Shown: positions 26,588 through 34,219 of the stretch, one piece after another
How the letters are laid out: each line of letters begins with the position of its first letter
How positions within the stretch are numbered: position 1 is the first letter of the stretch
NCBI GenBank assembly: GCA_946480015.1
Contig: CAMLIL010000028.1
Span: 1 to 57,246, forward strand
Direction: 5' to 3'
DNA length: 57,246 nucleotides
From: an uncultured Oxalobacteraceae bacterium
GTDB lineage: Bacteria > Pseudomonadota > Gammaproteobacteria > Burkholderiales > Burkholderiaceae
The notes under the pieces: model-generated
Databases searched by the model: none
What the model was told of the DNA's origin: nothing
What the model saw: only the letters and a program-made list of their open reading frames with translations
Translations under genes and position numbers: made by a program

Positions 26588-28107
26588 TGATACCCTCGTG
26601 TGATTCTTGTGCCGGCGCGGCGGCGGCGCGATTTCGCCTTCACCGGACCCTTGTTGATTTCCCGGCTGGCGAAGTAGGCCAGAGCCACCGCCACGGCGGC
26701 ATCGCCATGGCGCTTGCCCTGGTCCTCGCCAGTGGTGCGGGTGTCAGGAATGCGCGGCACGCCCTTGACGACCTGGATCGCGCGCATGTCGGCCAGCACG
26801 TCGGCATCGCGCGGCAGGTCGGCCAGCGTGCCGTCTTCCAGCGCCGCTTTCACGGGCGGCATATGCTCCCGATACCATGTCTCGGACAGCATGACCTGCT
26901 GAATGCGGGACGCGCCGTAGCGCTGCATGGCGAATTCGGCCAGGAACTGGCCGTTGCCGCGCGCGTCGAATGCGCCGCCGGTGAAATTGGGCAGCCGATC
27001 CAGCAGGTAAAAGGCGATTTGCTCTTGCTGGCGGAACGGCACATTGCGCAGTTCGATGATGAAGGGCACGCGGCGCACTAGGTTCTGCTGCTGGATCAGC
27101 GGCACATGCACGCTCAGGTCGCCGGTGCGGCCGAAGTCCTCGCCGTTGAAGGAGATGGCGTCCGCCGGCAGCGCGGCCAGCAGCGGCGCCACATGGCTTT
27201 CCAGCCAGTCGCGTGCCTCGGCCTTGCGGATGTCGTCGCCAAGCAGCTCGAAGTCCTTTGGGCATTCCCAGCGCAGCACCGGCGTGTTGGGCGACATGCG
27301 CGACTCGATCAGCGCCCGCGACAGCCAGGTACCGCCCGAGTTGGCCGGCACGCAGTCCAGCTCTTCCTCGGCGCCGGCCCCGTAAAAGGCGTACACGTCG
27401 GCCATCCAGGCGGCCTGTTCGTCGGCGTTCCAGTCCTTGCCCAGGCGCAGGCAAACGCGGCGATACAGGCCGTCATCGACCGCTTCCTGGAACGTCACGC
27501 GGTGCAGCGTGCCCTTGCGCTTGCCGGCCCGGATGTCTTTCACCAGGTCGTTGAACGGGTTGTCGTCGCCGTTGTGGGTGGAGATCACGCGCACGCGGCC
27601 ACCCCAGATCAACATGGCCAGTGCCGCTTTCAGCAGTGCATCCAGCTGCTCATGGAAGGCTGCCTCGTCGATAACGATGGTGCCCTGACGGCCGCGCAGG
27701 TTGGACGGCCGGCTGGTCAGTGCGACAATGCGAAAGCCCGAGGCCGGGAAACGAATAGTAAAGGTCTTGATGTGCTTGTCATCCTCGTCTTCCTCCCACA
27801 AGCCTTCCTCGATTTCCCCGGCTGCGTAGTTGAACACCCGCGCCCACATCGCGCATGCCTGGATGTATTCGATGGTCATGTCCTGGTTATAGGCGATGTA
27901 ATACACGTTCTGGCCGCCGGCGGTGCGGCTGGACGCCGCCGTCAGCACGTTGTCGGACGCTTCGCCCCAGGTCAGGCCGGTGCGGCGGCTTTTTTCAATC
28001 ACCTTGAGCGGCGACGTGTCCGCTACCCAGCGCTGTTGATAGGCCATCAGCGCCGCAGGCATCTCGGCCGCTGCCGTGTCCGGGATACGGACAGGAACCC
28101 TGGTCAT
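26584..28107 (-). CDS. Terminase large subunit (Mu gp28-like)
   Basis: 507 residues. ATPase half with KSRRTGLTWGEA (Walker A-like) and GTIVIDEAAFHEQ (Walker B). Nuclease half with DFGRTGDLSVHV, a typical first catalytic Asp, and DARGNGQFLAE. Packages phage DNA by headful from an integrated copy, as in Mu. Overlaps the small-subunit candidate by 4 bp. Confidence 0.95.
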   Translation of the reverse strand: MTRVPVRIPDTAAAEMPAALMAYQQRWVADTSPLKVIEKSRRTGLTWGEASDNVLTAASSRTAGGQNVYYIAYNQDMTIEYIQACAMWARVFNYAAGEIEEGLWEEDEDDKHIKTFTIRFPASGFRIVALTSRPSNLRGRQGTIVIDEAAFHEQLDALLKAALAMLIWGGRVRVISTHNGDDNPFNDLVKDIRAGKRKGTLHRVTFQEAVDDGLYRRVCLRLGKDWNADEQAAWMADVYAFYGAGAEEELDCVPANSGGTWLSRALIESRMSPNTPVLRWECPKDFELLGDDIRKAEARDWLESHVAPLLAALPADAISFNGEDFGRTGDLSVHVPLIQQQNLVRRVPFIIELRNVPFRQQEQIAFYLLDRLPNFTGGAFDARGNGQFLAEFAMQRYGASRIQQVMLSETWYREHMPPVKAALEDGTLADLPRDADVLADMRAIQVVKGVPRIPDTRTTGEDQGKRHGDAAVAVALAYFASREINKGPVKAKSRRRRAGTRITRGYQ

Positions 28108-28649
28108 CCGGCCACCCCGAGGATTTCACGGCGCATCAGCGCGACGGACTCGGCGGACAGCCCGCCTTTCTGGGCGATTTTCTCGACGCTGGCCGCCGCG
28201 GCTTCGGCGCGGCTCCGCACTTCGACCTGGAATTTCTTCAGGTTGACGGAAGCCCGGCTCAGCGTGGCGATGTTTTTGGCTGCCGAGGACAGCAGGTTGA
28301 TGCGCTCGGCCGGGTCGATATCCTCGTCGGTGGCCTCTTGCAGGTTGATGATGCTCTCGAACAGTTCGGTTTGCACCAGGGCGATGACCGCCTCGGAACG
28401 CGCGTCCTGATCGTCGGCCGCGCCTTCGGTCAGCATGCGCGCCGCCTGCGTGCTGGCCTTGATGGCTGCGAAACGGCGCTCCAGCTTCTGCCCGTAGCGG
28501 TGGATGACCGACTTGCTGAGCTGGAAGCCCTTGTCGCGCAAAGCGTCTTCCAGCATCCGGTAATCGCTGAAGTTGCCGTCAACCAGCGCCGCGTCCAGCC
28601 AGGCGCGCACCGCCTTCGGCAGTTGGTCGATACTGCTGCGGCGAGGCAT
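28104..28649 (-). CDS. DUF3486 protein (Mu gp27-like, terminase small-subunit candidate)
   Basis: 181 residues. Matches DUF3486: RRSSIDQLPKAVRAWLDAAL, GFQLSKSVIHRYGQKLERRFAAI. An N-terminal HTH-like region is followed by a long helical part. In Mu the equivalent sits before the large subunit and is thought to recognise phage DNA ends. The function is by analogy. Confidence 0.9.
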   Translation of the reverse strand: MPRRSSIDQLPKAVRAWLDAALVDGNFSDYRMLEDALRDKGFQLSKSVIHRYGQKLERRFAAIKASTQAARMLTEGAADDQDARSEAVIALVQTELFESIINLQEATDEDIDPAERINLLSSAAKNIATLSRASVNLKKFQVEVRSRAEAAAASVEKIAQKGGLSAESVALMRREILGVAG

Positions 28650-28963
28650 TACGAACCCGCCCAGTACTTTGCCGGCCGCGAAATACCCGGCTCGCAGTCG
28701 ATAGTGTATTCGGCGATGTCAACGCCGAAGCGGGTCAGATCGCTCCACCAGCGGCCGCTGGGTTCCTTACGCAGCTTCACCAGTTCGCGGTCCGCCAGGT
28801 AATCGAGCTGCTGCCGTACTTCGAGCGGGGTCACATCGGGATAGATCGAGCGCATCGTCTGCTGCACGATCTCCTCGACCACTTCCTGGGGCCGGGCGTT
28901 GTACAGGGCCAGGATCAGATACCAACGCAGGGACTCGCGGCGAACTTTGGTTTGGTCAATCAT
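28649..28963 (-). CDS. Mu gp26-like winged-helix phage protein
   Basis: 104 residues: RWYLILALYNARPQEVVEEIVQQTM, LEVRQQLDYLADRELVKL, then a wing-like strand. Small winged-helix protein regularly found before the DUF3486 gene in Mu-type phages. Role unknown, probably packaging related. Ends at the next gene's start. Confidence 0.8.
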   Translation of the reverse strand: MIDQTKVRRESLRWYLILALYNARPQEVVEEIVQQTMRSIYPDVTPLEVRQQLDYLADRELVKLRKEPSGRWWSDLTRFGVDIAEYTIDCEPGISRPAKYWAGS

Positions 28964-29334
28964 CGGGCAATACCTTTCAGTTGTAGGTTTTCAATTTTTA
29001 ATGCAACGGCGTCGAGCTTGGCCTCGATTACTGTCTGGTTGCGGACATAGTCTTCCCGGCGTACGTACTGCAATGGCAGATCGGCCTGGAAGCGCAGGAA
29101 GTCGCGCTCCAGGTTGGCCCAGCCCTCGGCCTCGCGCCGGTTCTGCTCGATGACGGTGGAGAATTTTTCATCCCAGTGCTTGCCCGCGTCCTCGCGCGCC
29201 TTCTCCATGGCGGCGAAACGCTCGTCCAGCCTGCGGTCAACCTGGTTGAGCAGCACCTTGCCGGCGGCGAAGGTGAAGCCCAGGAAGGTGATCAGCAGCG
29301 ATACCAGCTGCCAGAATTCCACTTCGACTTTCAT
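28960..29334 (-). CDS. Phage membrane protein with coiled coil (Mu gp25-like)
   Basis: 124 residues. One membrane segment near the N-terminus (VSLLITFLGFTFAAGKVLL), then a long charged helix with coiled-coil character. Lies between Rz and the packaging genes as in Mu-like phages. Function unknown; could assist lysis. Overlaps Rz by 4 bp. Confidence 0.75.
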   Translation of the reverse strand: MKVEVEFWQLVSLLITFLGFTFAAGKVLLNQVDRRLDERFAAMEKAREDAGKHWDEKFSTVIEQNRREAEGWANLERDFLRFQADLPLQYVRREDYVRNQTVIEAKLDAVALKIENLQLKGIAR

Positions 29335-29942
29335 GGAGCCTCCGTTTTCAGCTGCAAGTCGATCAGGCGGTTCAACTGGGACTCCATGTTGCGGCAGCGT
29401 GCGCCGTAGTCGGCGATGTGGCCGAGGATGTCGGCTTGCTGTATCCCGGAGTCAAGGGCTTCGGCGGCGCCGGCCGGGTCGTCAAGTTCTCCGGGAGGAT
29501 CGGACGGGGGCACGGGACTGGCGCCGGCGGCGCTGATGGCGTCGTTCCACACGCTGGCAAAACCACGGGTGAAAACACAGCGAGGAGCAGGCTGCAAAGG
29601 CGCATCCGGCGCCGGGCGGTATTGGGTGGTGACACGGGGGATTCTCCCTTTAAGTTGTTGGGTTTCCTGGGCGTGAGCGCTACGCTCGGCATCGAGCTGG
29701 CGGCCCAGTTGCTTGGCAGCCGCAGTCAAGGCGTACTCTTTTTCGCGTGCCTGCGCATTAGCGGCGGCGGTGGCAGTCGCATGGTCGCGTGTCAGCTTGG
29801 CCAGCGCCGCATCGCCATCGGCGCTGGCCACACGATGGCCGAGGGCGTAGCCGCCGGCACCGCCCAGGAGCGTGGCGACAGCAGCTGCGCCCAGGAGCGC
29901 GGGTATGGAATTCACGAAGGCCGGAGCGGTCAAGACGTTCAC
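29331..29942 (-). CDS. Rz: Rz-like i-spanin
   Basis: 203 residues from a GTG at 29942 that overlaps the holin stop (GTGA). N-terminal membrane anchor (LLGAAAVATLLGGAGGYALG) followed by a periplasmic coiled coil (TRDHATATAAANAQAREKEY), the i-spanin layout. It disrupts the outer membrane together with Rz1, which is nested within it in another frame. Confidence 0.85.
   Translation of the reverse strand: MNVLTAPAFVNSIPALLGAAAVATLLGGAGGYALGHRVASADGDAALAKLTRDHATATAAANAQAREKEYALTAAAKQLGRQLDAERSAHAQETQQLKGRIPRVTTQYRPAPDAPLQPAPRCVFTRGFASVWNDAISAAGASPVPPSDPPGELDDPAGAAEALDSGIQQADILGHIADYGARCRNMESQLNRLIDLQLKTEAP
29372..29605 (-). CDS. Rz1: Rz1-like o-spanin lipoprotein, nested in Rz
   Basis: 77 residues read in a different frame inside Rz. 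The signal peptide MRLCSLLLAVFSPVVLPAC has a lipobox (LPAC) and is followed by a Pro-rich chain (PSAPPAPVPCPRP, RPAPPKPLTP), the hallmark of Rz1. It is processed to an outer-membrane lipoprotein that pairs with Rz. Confidence 0.85.
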   Translation of the reverse strand: MRLCSLLLAVFSPVVLPACGTTPSAPPAPVPCPRPILPENLTTRPAPPKPLTPGYSKPTSSATSPTTAHAAATWSPS

Positions 29943-30133
29943 AGGCTGACTCCCTTGTTGCTGAGGACGCGCAGCACGGCGTTGGCGACCGGAAGCGCGA
30001 CGGCGAGCGCAGAGTAGAAATTGACCGGCAGCAGCGGCTGGAGCAAACCCCAGCTGGCCTCCAGCGCTATGAGTCCGGCGGCGATGGCGTTGAGCCACAA
30101 GGTTTTGCTGGTGAACCAGCGCTTCCTGTTCAT
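29939..30133 (-). CDS. Putative holin
   Basis: 64 residues. NRKRWFTSKTLWLNAIAAGLIALEAS, then a second hydrophobic stretch (ALAVALPVANAVLRVL): two membrane segments, basic N-terminus. Size and place between endolysin and Rz fit a holin that controls lysis timing. The ATG at 30133 overlaps the endolysin stop. Confidence 0.8.
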   Translation of the reverse strand: MNRKRWFTSKTLWLNAIAAGLIALEASWGLLQPLLPVNFYSALAVALPVANAVLRVLSNKGVSL

Positions 30134-30552
30134 TGCGGCACCGCCCGTTGCAAGGGCAACTCGAAGTGGGGGAATTCGCGGAACGGCGCGTCCGCGCGGC
30201 CGTACCAGTTCAGGCCCAGCGCCATGCCGATCTGGCCGGCCTGCTGCCATGCCGGGTGCTTGTCGCTCCACATGGGTTTGCCCGCCACCATCGGCACGAT
30301 GTCGAAGGCGCGGGATGACGGCTGGCCGTCCAGGGTGGTGACATTGTGGGCGGACTGGCCGCCGCGCGCGTTCGTGACACGCGGGCCGGGATGGCCGTTG
30401 CGGCCTTGGCTGTAAAGCTGGTCCTGCTCGGCGGCGGTACGGTAGGTACAGGTGACCAGGATATCCAGTCCGACCGCCGCGCAGCGCCGCAGAAATTCGC
30501 GGCAGACCGGTTGCAGGTCGGGGTGAAGGTCTTCGAGTTTGCGGCTAGGCAT
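30130..30552 (-). CDS. Endolysin, peptidase M15 family
   Basis: 140 residues. Zinc peptidase motif SAHNVTT...RAFDI and HFEL give the His-Asp-His ligands of the M15 (VanY/Ply) L-Ala-D-Glu or D,D-peptidase family. TCTYRTAAEQDQLYSQGR precedes them. No signal peptide, so release depends on the holin. The start at 30552 is supported by GGAGGGG. The unusual hairpin at 30572-30595 stands directly upstream. Confidence 0.92.
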   Translation of the reverse strand: MPSRKLEDLHPDLQPVCREFLRRCAAVGLDILVTCTYRTAAEQDQLYSQGRNGHPGPRVTNARGGQSAHNVTTLDGQPSSRAFDIVPMVAGKPMWSDKHPAWQQAGQIGMALGLNWYGRADAPFREFPHFELPLQRAVPQ

Positions 30553-30571
30553 TTGCCCCTCCAGAAATGAA

Positions 30572-30595
30572 CATGCCCCCATAATCGGGGGCATG
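30572..30595. terminator. Hairpin upstream of the endolysin (terminator or attenuator)
   Basis: CATGCCCCC / GGGGGCATG perfect 9-bp stem with a 6-base loop, ending 20 bases before the endolysin start. It could end transcription from the moron/repressor side, keeping lysis genes silent in the lysogen. It could equally be an mRNA 5' structure of the lysis operon. Confidence 0.55.
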
Positions 30596-30603
30596 CCTGG
30601 CGA

Positions 30604-30626
30604 GGTCTTTTAATGCCGTTTAAGGC
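30604..30626. promoter_or_regulatory. Late-region motif upstream of the lysis block
   Basis: GGTCTTTTAATGCCGTTTAAGGC. It shares GGTCTTTTAAT with 23612 and the TTTAA..GG core with 11602. Sits 52 bp before the endolysin ATG, over the end of the SLATT-like gene. Candidate site for Mor-dependent activation; inferred. Confidence 0.4.
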
Positions 30627-31153
30627 GTGGCGCCAGCGTGGAGCAGGTCTTCGCGTAAATCGACAGCTTGGGAAAATGCGCGTTGCCACCAACGCACCTT
30701 GACTAATTCCTCTCTCGGGTAGCCCATCGCGCGCATCTGCTCGTTATGGCAGATCACGTCCAGCACACGCAACACGGGCGGTTCCTCGGCCTCAATGGAC
30801 AAGCGCGCATCGATGACCCCCCGCAGCAACGTTTCGCTGGGTTGCTCCAAGGACAAACGCTTTTCCAATTCAATGTACTGGCGAACGAAATCCGAATGGG
30901 CACGCGCTCGTTGCGCGGAACCCATAACCAGGTTGATTGCGGACAGAACGGTGACTACGCCGGCGGCGGAAAGAGCCAGGACTTTGTAGTCCTGTTCCAG
31001 TACTCCAAACACGGCCGTCGAACCGAAAATGACCGAAACCATATTGGTCATCTGGTCGAGTCGGTCGAAGAAGGCGCGCCGCCGCAGGTGATAACGGATC
31101 GAGCGCCGAATATCGAACGACTGGTTGTGCCACTGGATGTCAAGATTTTCCAT
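30620..31153 (-). CDS. SLATT-like two-membrane-segment protein (phage moron)
   Basis: 177 residues. An N-terminal amphipathic part (IRYHLRRRAFFDRLDQMTN) precedes two membrane segments (MVSVIFGSTAVFGVL and VLALSAAGVVTVLSAINLV). A long helical C-terminal half follows (YIELEKRLSLEQ). The layout is that of SLATT proteins, predicted pore-forming effectors in bacterial conflict systems. It lies between immunity and lysis genes and reads with the repressor direction. That would suit a superinfection-exclusion or anti-phage gene. The family call is by overall pattern only. Confidence 0.55.
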   Translation of the reverse strand: MENLDIQWHNQSFDIRRSIRYHLRRRAFFDRLDQMTNMVSVIFGSTAVFGVLEQDYKVLALSAAGVVTVLSAINLVMGSAQRARAHSDFVRQYIELEKRLSLEQPSETLLRGVIDARLSIEAEEPPVLRVLDVICHNEQMRAMGYPREELVKVRWWQRAFSQAVDLREDLLHAGATP

Positions 31154-31337
31154 TTTTGTTGTTCCGATTCGGCGGCGGCGGCGGTGGCAGCGTGTTCATT
31201 ACTTCGAAAATCGAGCCACGACCCTCACTGTAGTTGTGATTCGACTCCGACTTGTTTCGGTCCGAATTGACGCTGTCACGCGTCGTGTTCGAATTGCCGG
31301 TATCCGGTACTGAAGTGTTTTTCTTATCGTTGCTCAT
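31140..31337 (-). CDS. Small hydrophilic protein coupled to the SLATT-like gene
   Basis: 65 residues from the ATG at 31337 (another ATG one codon earlier). Ser/Asn/Asp-rich, then MNTLPPPPPPNRNN near the end. It looks disordered. Its stop overlaps the SLATT-like start by 14 bp, suggesting coupled translation and a partner or regulatory role. No known family. Confidence 0.5.
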   Translation of the reverse strand: MSNDKKNTSVPDTGNSNTTRDSVNSDRNKSESNHNYSEGRGSIFEVMNTLPPPPPPNRNNKNGKS

Positions 31338-31340
31338 CAT

Positions 31341-31614
31341 GCGTTTCCTATATTAACGGTTTCAAGGTCCGTCGTGGTTGAAAAACAATTCCTGATATTG
31401 CTCAAAAAATACCCATCCTGACCACCTCATCCAGCCTCGTCCGGCCCTTGGTCGTTGGCGAGTCAGTGCGCATCCCTTAACCCGCTTTGAAAAACACAAC
31501 CGAATCAGCCAACGAAAATGGAAACTCTTTCGTCAGGAGCCCCCATGAATCGGATATACAACATGTTTTTCAAGGGCCTGGATCGGTTGGCGCCGGAGCA
31601 CCAGCCAAGGGAAG
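31341..31614. other. Intergenic region in the moron segment
   Basis: AT-richer stretch between two minus-strand genes. It probably holds the promoter of the moron pair. A plus-strand reading frame starts at 31545 after CAGGAG, but it runs into the opposing gene and is not convincing. I see no strong hairpin or repeat. Confidence 0.4.
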
Positions 31615-31911
31615 TTACCCCTTCGACTGCGAGGGGCGAACCGCCAGATCAGGACATGCCTCCTCCAGCAGACCGAGCATTGCGTCGATACCGTCTTGGG
31701 CTTGAACGCCGAGTCCATCGTTTGAATGCTGCGACCCGGCAAGCTGCCAGCATCGCCGGAATTCCGTAGCAAACGCTGCCTGGTTCGGATGCGAACGCAC
31801 CAGCGACAGCAATGCCATCTCCAGCACCAGCATCTTGCCGGCTTCAAACTGTGCGTTGTCTCCTAGCGCGGCAACGGAAACCGCCAACGACTTGATGTGC
31901 TCTTCACCCAT
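31615..31911 (-). CDS. Small phage protein of unknown function
   Basis: 98 residues, helical (IKSLAVSVAALGDNAQFEAGKMLVLEMALLSLV, FATEFRRCWQLAG). Good ribosome binding site (GAGGAAAG) before the ATG. Similar in feel to the minus-strand gene at 33848, which also pairs VGRAVMLLAAMLEEA with a helical C-terminal part. No family recognised. Confidence 0.6.
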   Translation of the reverse strand: MGEEHIKSLAVSVAALGDNAQFEAGKMLVLEMALLSLVRSHPNQAAFATEFRRCWQLAGSQHSNDGLGVQAQDGIDAMLGLLEEACPDLAVRPSQSKG

Positions 31912-32062
31912 CGTTTCTTTCCTCTCAGTTGGTTATTATTGCCGACTTTCCCTGCACTCATTCCCTGTGGTAGCAGCGCTGCGCGCAACCACACAAGAGC
32001 TGCGGCGCGAGCATCCTGACGCGATAAGCACCATGCGAGAAACGAATGCGCGAGCGAGGCAA

Positions 32063-33025
32063 CTACTGCTCCGCAAGCGGTGGACTGGTGACGTGAATAG
32101 CGTCGGGCGCCGCGTTCCCGTGTACCTTCGTAAGGTCGCCATCCTCCCGCTGCGGTCGCCTACGCGTGGCGGCCGACTTCTTGTTGCCGGACCCCGACGG
32201 CTTGAAGGCTTTCCACTGCGGAACGCTGGCGCCGTTGGCCAAGGCGCACTCCAGGTCCGCCGTGCCTGGGCTATCGACAATACTTCCCAATCCATACGAT
32301 TTTCCGTTGTACTCGCACACCTGTAGCCTGGCCTCGGCCCACTGAATGGCGGCGCCTTTCCTGATCGTCTGGTAACCGAAGTAGGCGGCCGCCGGCACGG
32401 ATGCCACGGCCAGCAGACAGGACAATATGGCGGCGCGGCGGCTGCGGGAGATGGCGGCGCGCGCTGCGTCGCATTGGCGGCAGGCTGGCGCCGGACGGTT
32501 GCCTCGCTCCTGCGCCGTCCTTGCATTGGCAAGCGCCTCCGTTAGTTCGCCAGACTGCTGGTGGTATTTTCCCTCGAGGCTGCTGTACGCGGCCTCCAGC
32601 TTTTTCACGCGGGTAGCGCGCTCCCCGCTCTGCGCTGTCAACGTGGTCAGCGCGCTGGCGGACTGGTTCAACTTGGCCTGCAGCACTGCGACCTCGTCCG
32701 CCCGCAGTCGTGCGCGCAGGGTGGCGTTCTCGATCAGCAACTGCAGGATGGCCTCCGCTGGCCGGAACTGTTCCAGGTGCATCACCTCGATATTGTCCGT
32801 GCCCAGGATGCGATGAATCGTTATCCAGGTCTGCCGGCCGGACTCGCCGAACTCCTCGTCCAGCTGCTTCACCAGGTTGTTCAGCGTCCGTCGCTCGTCC
32901 TTGGTCAAGGCCCTGCGGTGGGCATGGTTGATGACGATGTTGCCGTTACTGATGACAGGGGCATTGTGGACGATATCCGCCTGGATCGCCTGGCCGACGT
33001 CTCCTTCGAGCGTCTGCTTGTTCAT
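32063..33025 (-). CDS. Membrane-anchored coiled-coil protein co-transcribed with the repressor
   Basis: 320 residues. The N-terminal ~110 residues form a compact domain (HRRALTKDERRTLNNLVKQLDEEFG, WITIHRILGTDNIEVMHLEQFRPA). Next comes a coiled coil (LRADEVAVLQAKLNQ to YHQQSGELTEALANARTAQE). A CxxC-type pair (CRQCDAAR), one membrane segment (AAILSCLLAVASVPAAAYFGY) and a basic tail follow. The ATG overlaps the repressor stop (ATGA), so it is made in the lysogen. Similar N-terminal domains occur near repressors in Mu-type prophages as far as I recall. Role unknown. Confidence 0.65.
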   Translation of the reverse strand: MNKQTLEGDVGQAIQADIVHNAPVISNGNIVINHAHRRALTKDERRTLNNLVKQLDEEFGESGRQTWITIHRILGTDNIEVMHLEQFRPAEAILQLLIENATLRARLRADEVAVLQAKLNQSASALTTLTAQSGERATRVKKLEAAYSSLEGKYHQQSGELTEALANARTAQERGNRPAPACRQCDAARAAISRSRRAAILSCLLAVASVPAAAYFGYQTIRKGAAIQWAEARLQVCEYNGKSYGLGSIVDSPGTADLECALANGASVPQWKAFKPSGSGNKKSAATRRRPQREDGDLTKVHGNAAPDAIHVTSPPLAEQ

Positions 33026-33429
33026 TTCTTCTTGCCTTTCCCCATGTCGAACGTAATGCCGGTCTGATCGAGGTTGCCTTCGACTTTGACGGACTGTCCC
33101 ACGGAGCCTTTGAATATCATCGCGCCGCTTGCCTTGTCGCCAAGCAGAACCCGCACTGCGGCATCGCGCAATCCTTGCGGGCTCGATCGGTATCTCATTA
33201 GCAGCATTTGCTCGTCGTCCGCAAGATCCGATGCTTTCCCACTTCCCAGCACGAGCCAGTTGGCATCCACCCCCGTCTTTACCAAGATCTTTACAAGCAT
33301 ATCTTCAGGCAATTTTTGCCGTTCGGCCAAGACATCCTTCAGACGTTGCGGCTTTTCATCCAATAGAGCCGCGAACTCTGGAACGCTCATCCCAGACATC
33401 AATTCTCGAATTCTTTGCGCAATCGACAT
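33022..33429 (-). CDS. Phage repressor (c-type), HTH
   Basis: 135 residues from ATG 33429 (a GTG at 33438 is possible). N-terminal HTH (IAQRIRELMSGMSVPEFAALLDEKPQRLKDVLAERQ) and a C-terminal part ending in a Lys tail. It is divergent from the early genes and its start lies against three TTCCAC half-sites that also cover the early promoter. It very likely keeps the lytic genes off and regulates itself. No LexA-type Ser/Lys protease domain is evident. Confidence 0.85.
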   Translation of the reverse strand: MSIAQRIRELMSGMSVPEFAALLDEKPQRLKDVLAERQKLPEDMLVKILVKTGVDANWLVLGSGKASDLADDEQMLLMRYRSSPQGLRDAAVRVLLGDKASGAMIFKGSVGQSVKVEGNLDQTGITFDMGKGKKK

Positions 33430-33432
33430 ATT

Positions 33433-33467
33433 TTCCACTTTACATGGTGGAATATTTCCACTATTCT
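33433..33467 (+). promoter_or_regulatory. Early lytic promoter overlapped by repressor operators
   Basis: TTTACA (33439-33444), 17-bp spacer, TATTCT (33462-33467) reads toward ner and the transposase genes. Three TTCCAC half-sites lie at 33433-33438 (+), 33447-33452 (-) and 33456-33461 (+). They form two overlapping dyads that share the middle half-site, one with an 8-bp gap and one with a 3-bp gap (GTGGAATATTTCCAC). The dyads cover the -35 and the whole spacer. Binding of the repressor would block the promoter. Confidence 0.75.
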
Positions 33468-33547
33468 TTTACTCACACCGTCCTACCACGAACGGCAACT
33501 AAGTCGGCACCCTGCAAGGCGCCGCCCGCCCCAGACAAGGAGCATTT

Positions 33548-33826
33548 ATGCAACAACGTACCGCAACCGAGGCTCGCGCCGAACTGCAAGCCAAGGGCAT
33601 TTCCATTACCCAGTGGGCCATCGCCCACAAGTTCTCGCCTAACCTCGTTTTCGAGGTTCTGGGCGGCCGCAAGAAATGCGTGCGCGGCCAAGCCCATGAA
33701 ATCGCGGTCAAGCTGGGCCTGAAGGTCGGCGAGATCGCCAGCCCAATGGACATCGACTACAGCATTTCATCCGCTGGCGCCGACCGCAGCAACATCGGCC
33801 GCCGCCCGAAAGCCGTCACGGCATGA
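33548..33826 (+). CDS. Ner-like early DNA-binding regulator
   Basis: 92 residues, first gene of the rightward early operon, with AAGGAG 7 bases before the ATG. HTH-type sequence ATEARAELQAKGISITQWAIAHKFSPNLVFEVLGGRKKCVRGQAHEIAVKLGL. This is the layout of Mu Ner and of related small regulators. It would repress the early or repressor promoter during lytic growth; that is inferred from place and fold. Confidence 0.8.
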   Translation: MQQRTATEARAELQAKGISITQWAIAHKFSPNLVFEVLGGRKKCVRGQAHEIAVKLGLKVGEIASPMDIDYSISSAGADRSNIGRRPKAVTA

Positions 33827-33847
33827 GCCACCTCAATAGTGCAGGCT

Positions 33848-34102
33848 TCATTGCTGACGCCCCGATTCTTGGCGCCAGTTACGTGCGGCATCCAGCACAT
33901 CAGCCATTTCCAGCAATGTCTTGCGCGCCGTCGCCAAATGCAGCACCGACTGAGATGTTGGCCGCAACTGCACCCGAAGAGCATTTGCAAACTGGGAGCC
34001 ATCAATGAAATCGGCTTCTTCCAACATCGCCGCCAAAAGCATAACCGCCCGGCCGACACCTTCAATCCGTCCAGCCAGCTCGTTGAAATCCGTGGTGCTC
34101 AT
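33848..34102 (-). CDS. Small antisense-oriented phage protein
   Basis: 84 residues on the strand opposite to the early operon, convergent with ner. Helical (FNELAGRIEGVGRAVMLLAAMLEEADFID, LLEMADVLDAARNW). Its transcript would run against ner. Its composition resembles the 98-residue protein at 31615. Function unknown; it could be a small regulatory or membrane-associated protein, or its transcript could act as antisense RNA. Confidence 0.5.
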   Translation of the reverse strand: MSTTDFNELAGRIEGVGRAVMLLAAMLEEADFIDGSQFANALRVQLRPTSQSVLHLATARKTLLEMADVLDAARNWRQESGRQQ

Positions 34103-34219
34103 TATCCGCTCCGGTGTAATTATCCGCCGACCATTCTACAGATTGCAAATTTATTGCAAATGTGCAAAAAAGATATTTATTTGGAATCAACTTTTTGGCC
34201 GTGCTGAAGGGCATTCCAA
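34103..34219 (+). promoter_or_regulatory. Second early control region with TTGCAAAT repeats
   Basis: Contains TTGCAAATTTATTGCAAATGTGCAAA, three close copies of TGCAAA, and two copies of TAATTATCCGC/ATTATCCGC near 34103-34128. AT-rich sequence follows before the ATG at 34220. It is a plausible promoter and operator, for example for the Ner-like or the 161-residue regulator. Confidence 0.45.

Noticed and set aside
31545..31769. Plus-strand frame after CAGGAG in the moron segment
   Set aside because: It runs into the opposing 98-residue gene and only its first ~20 codons look protein-like. The minus-strand gene has better composition and a ribosome binding site.
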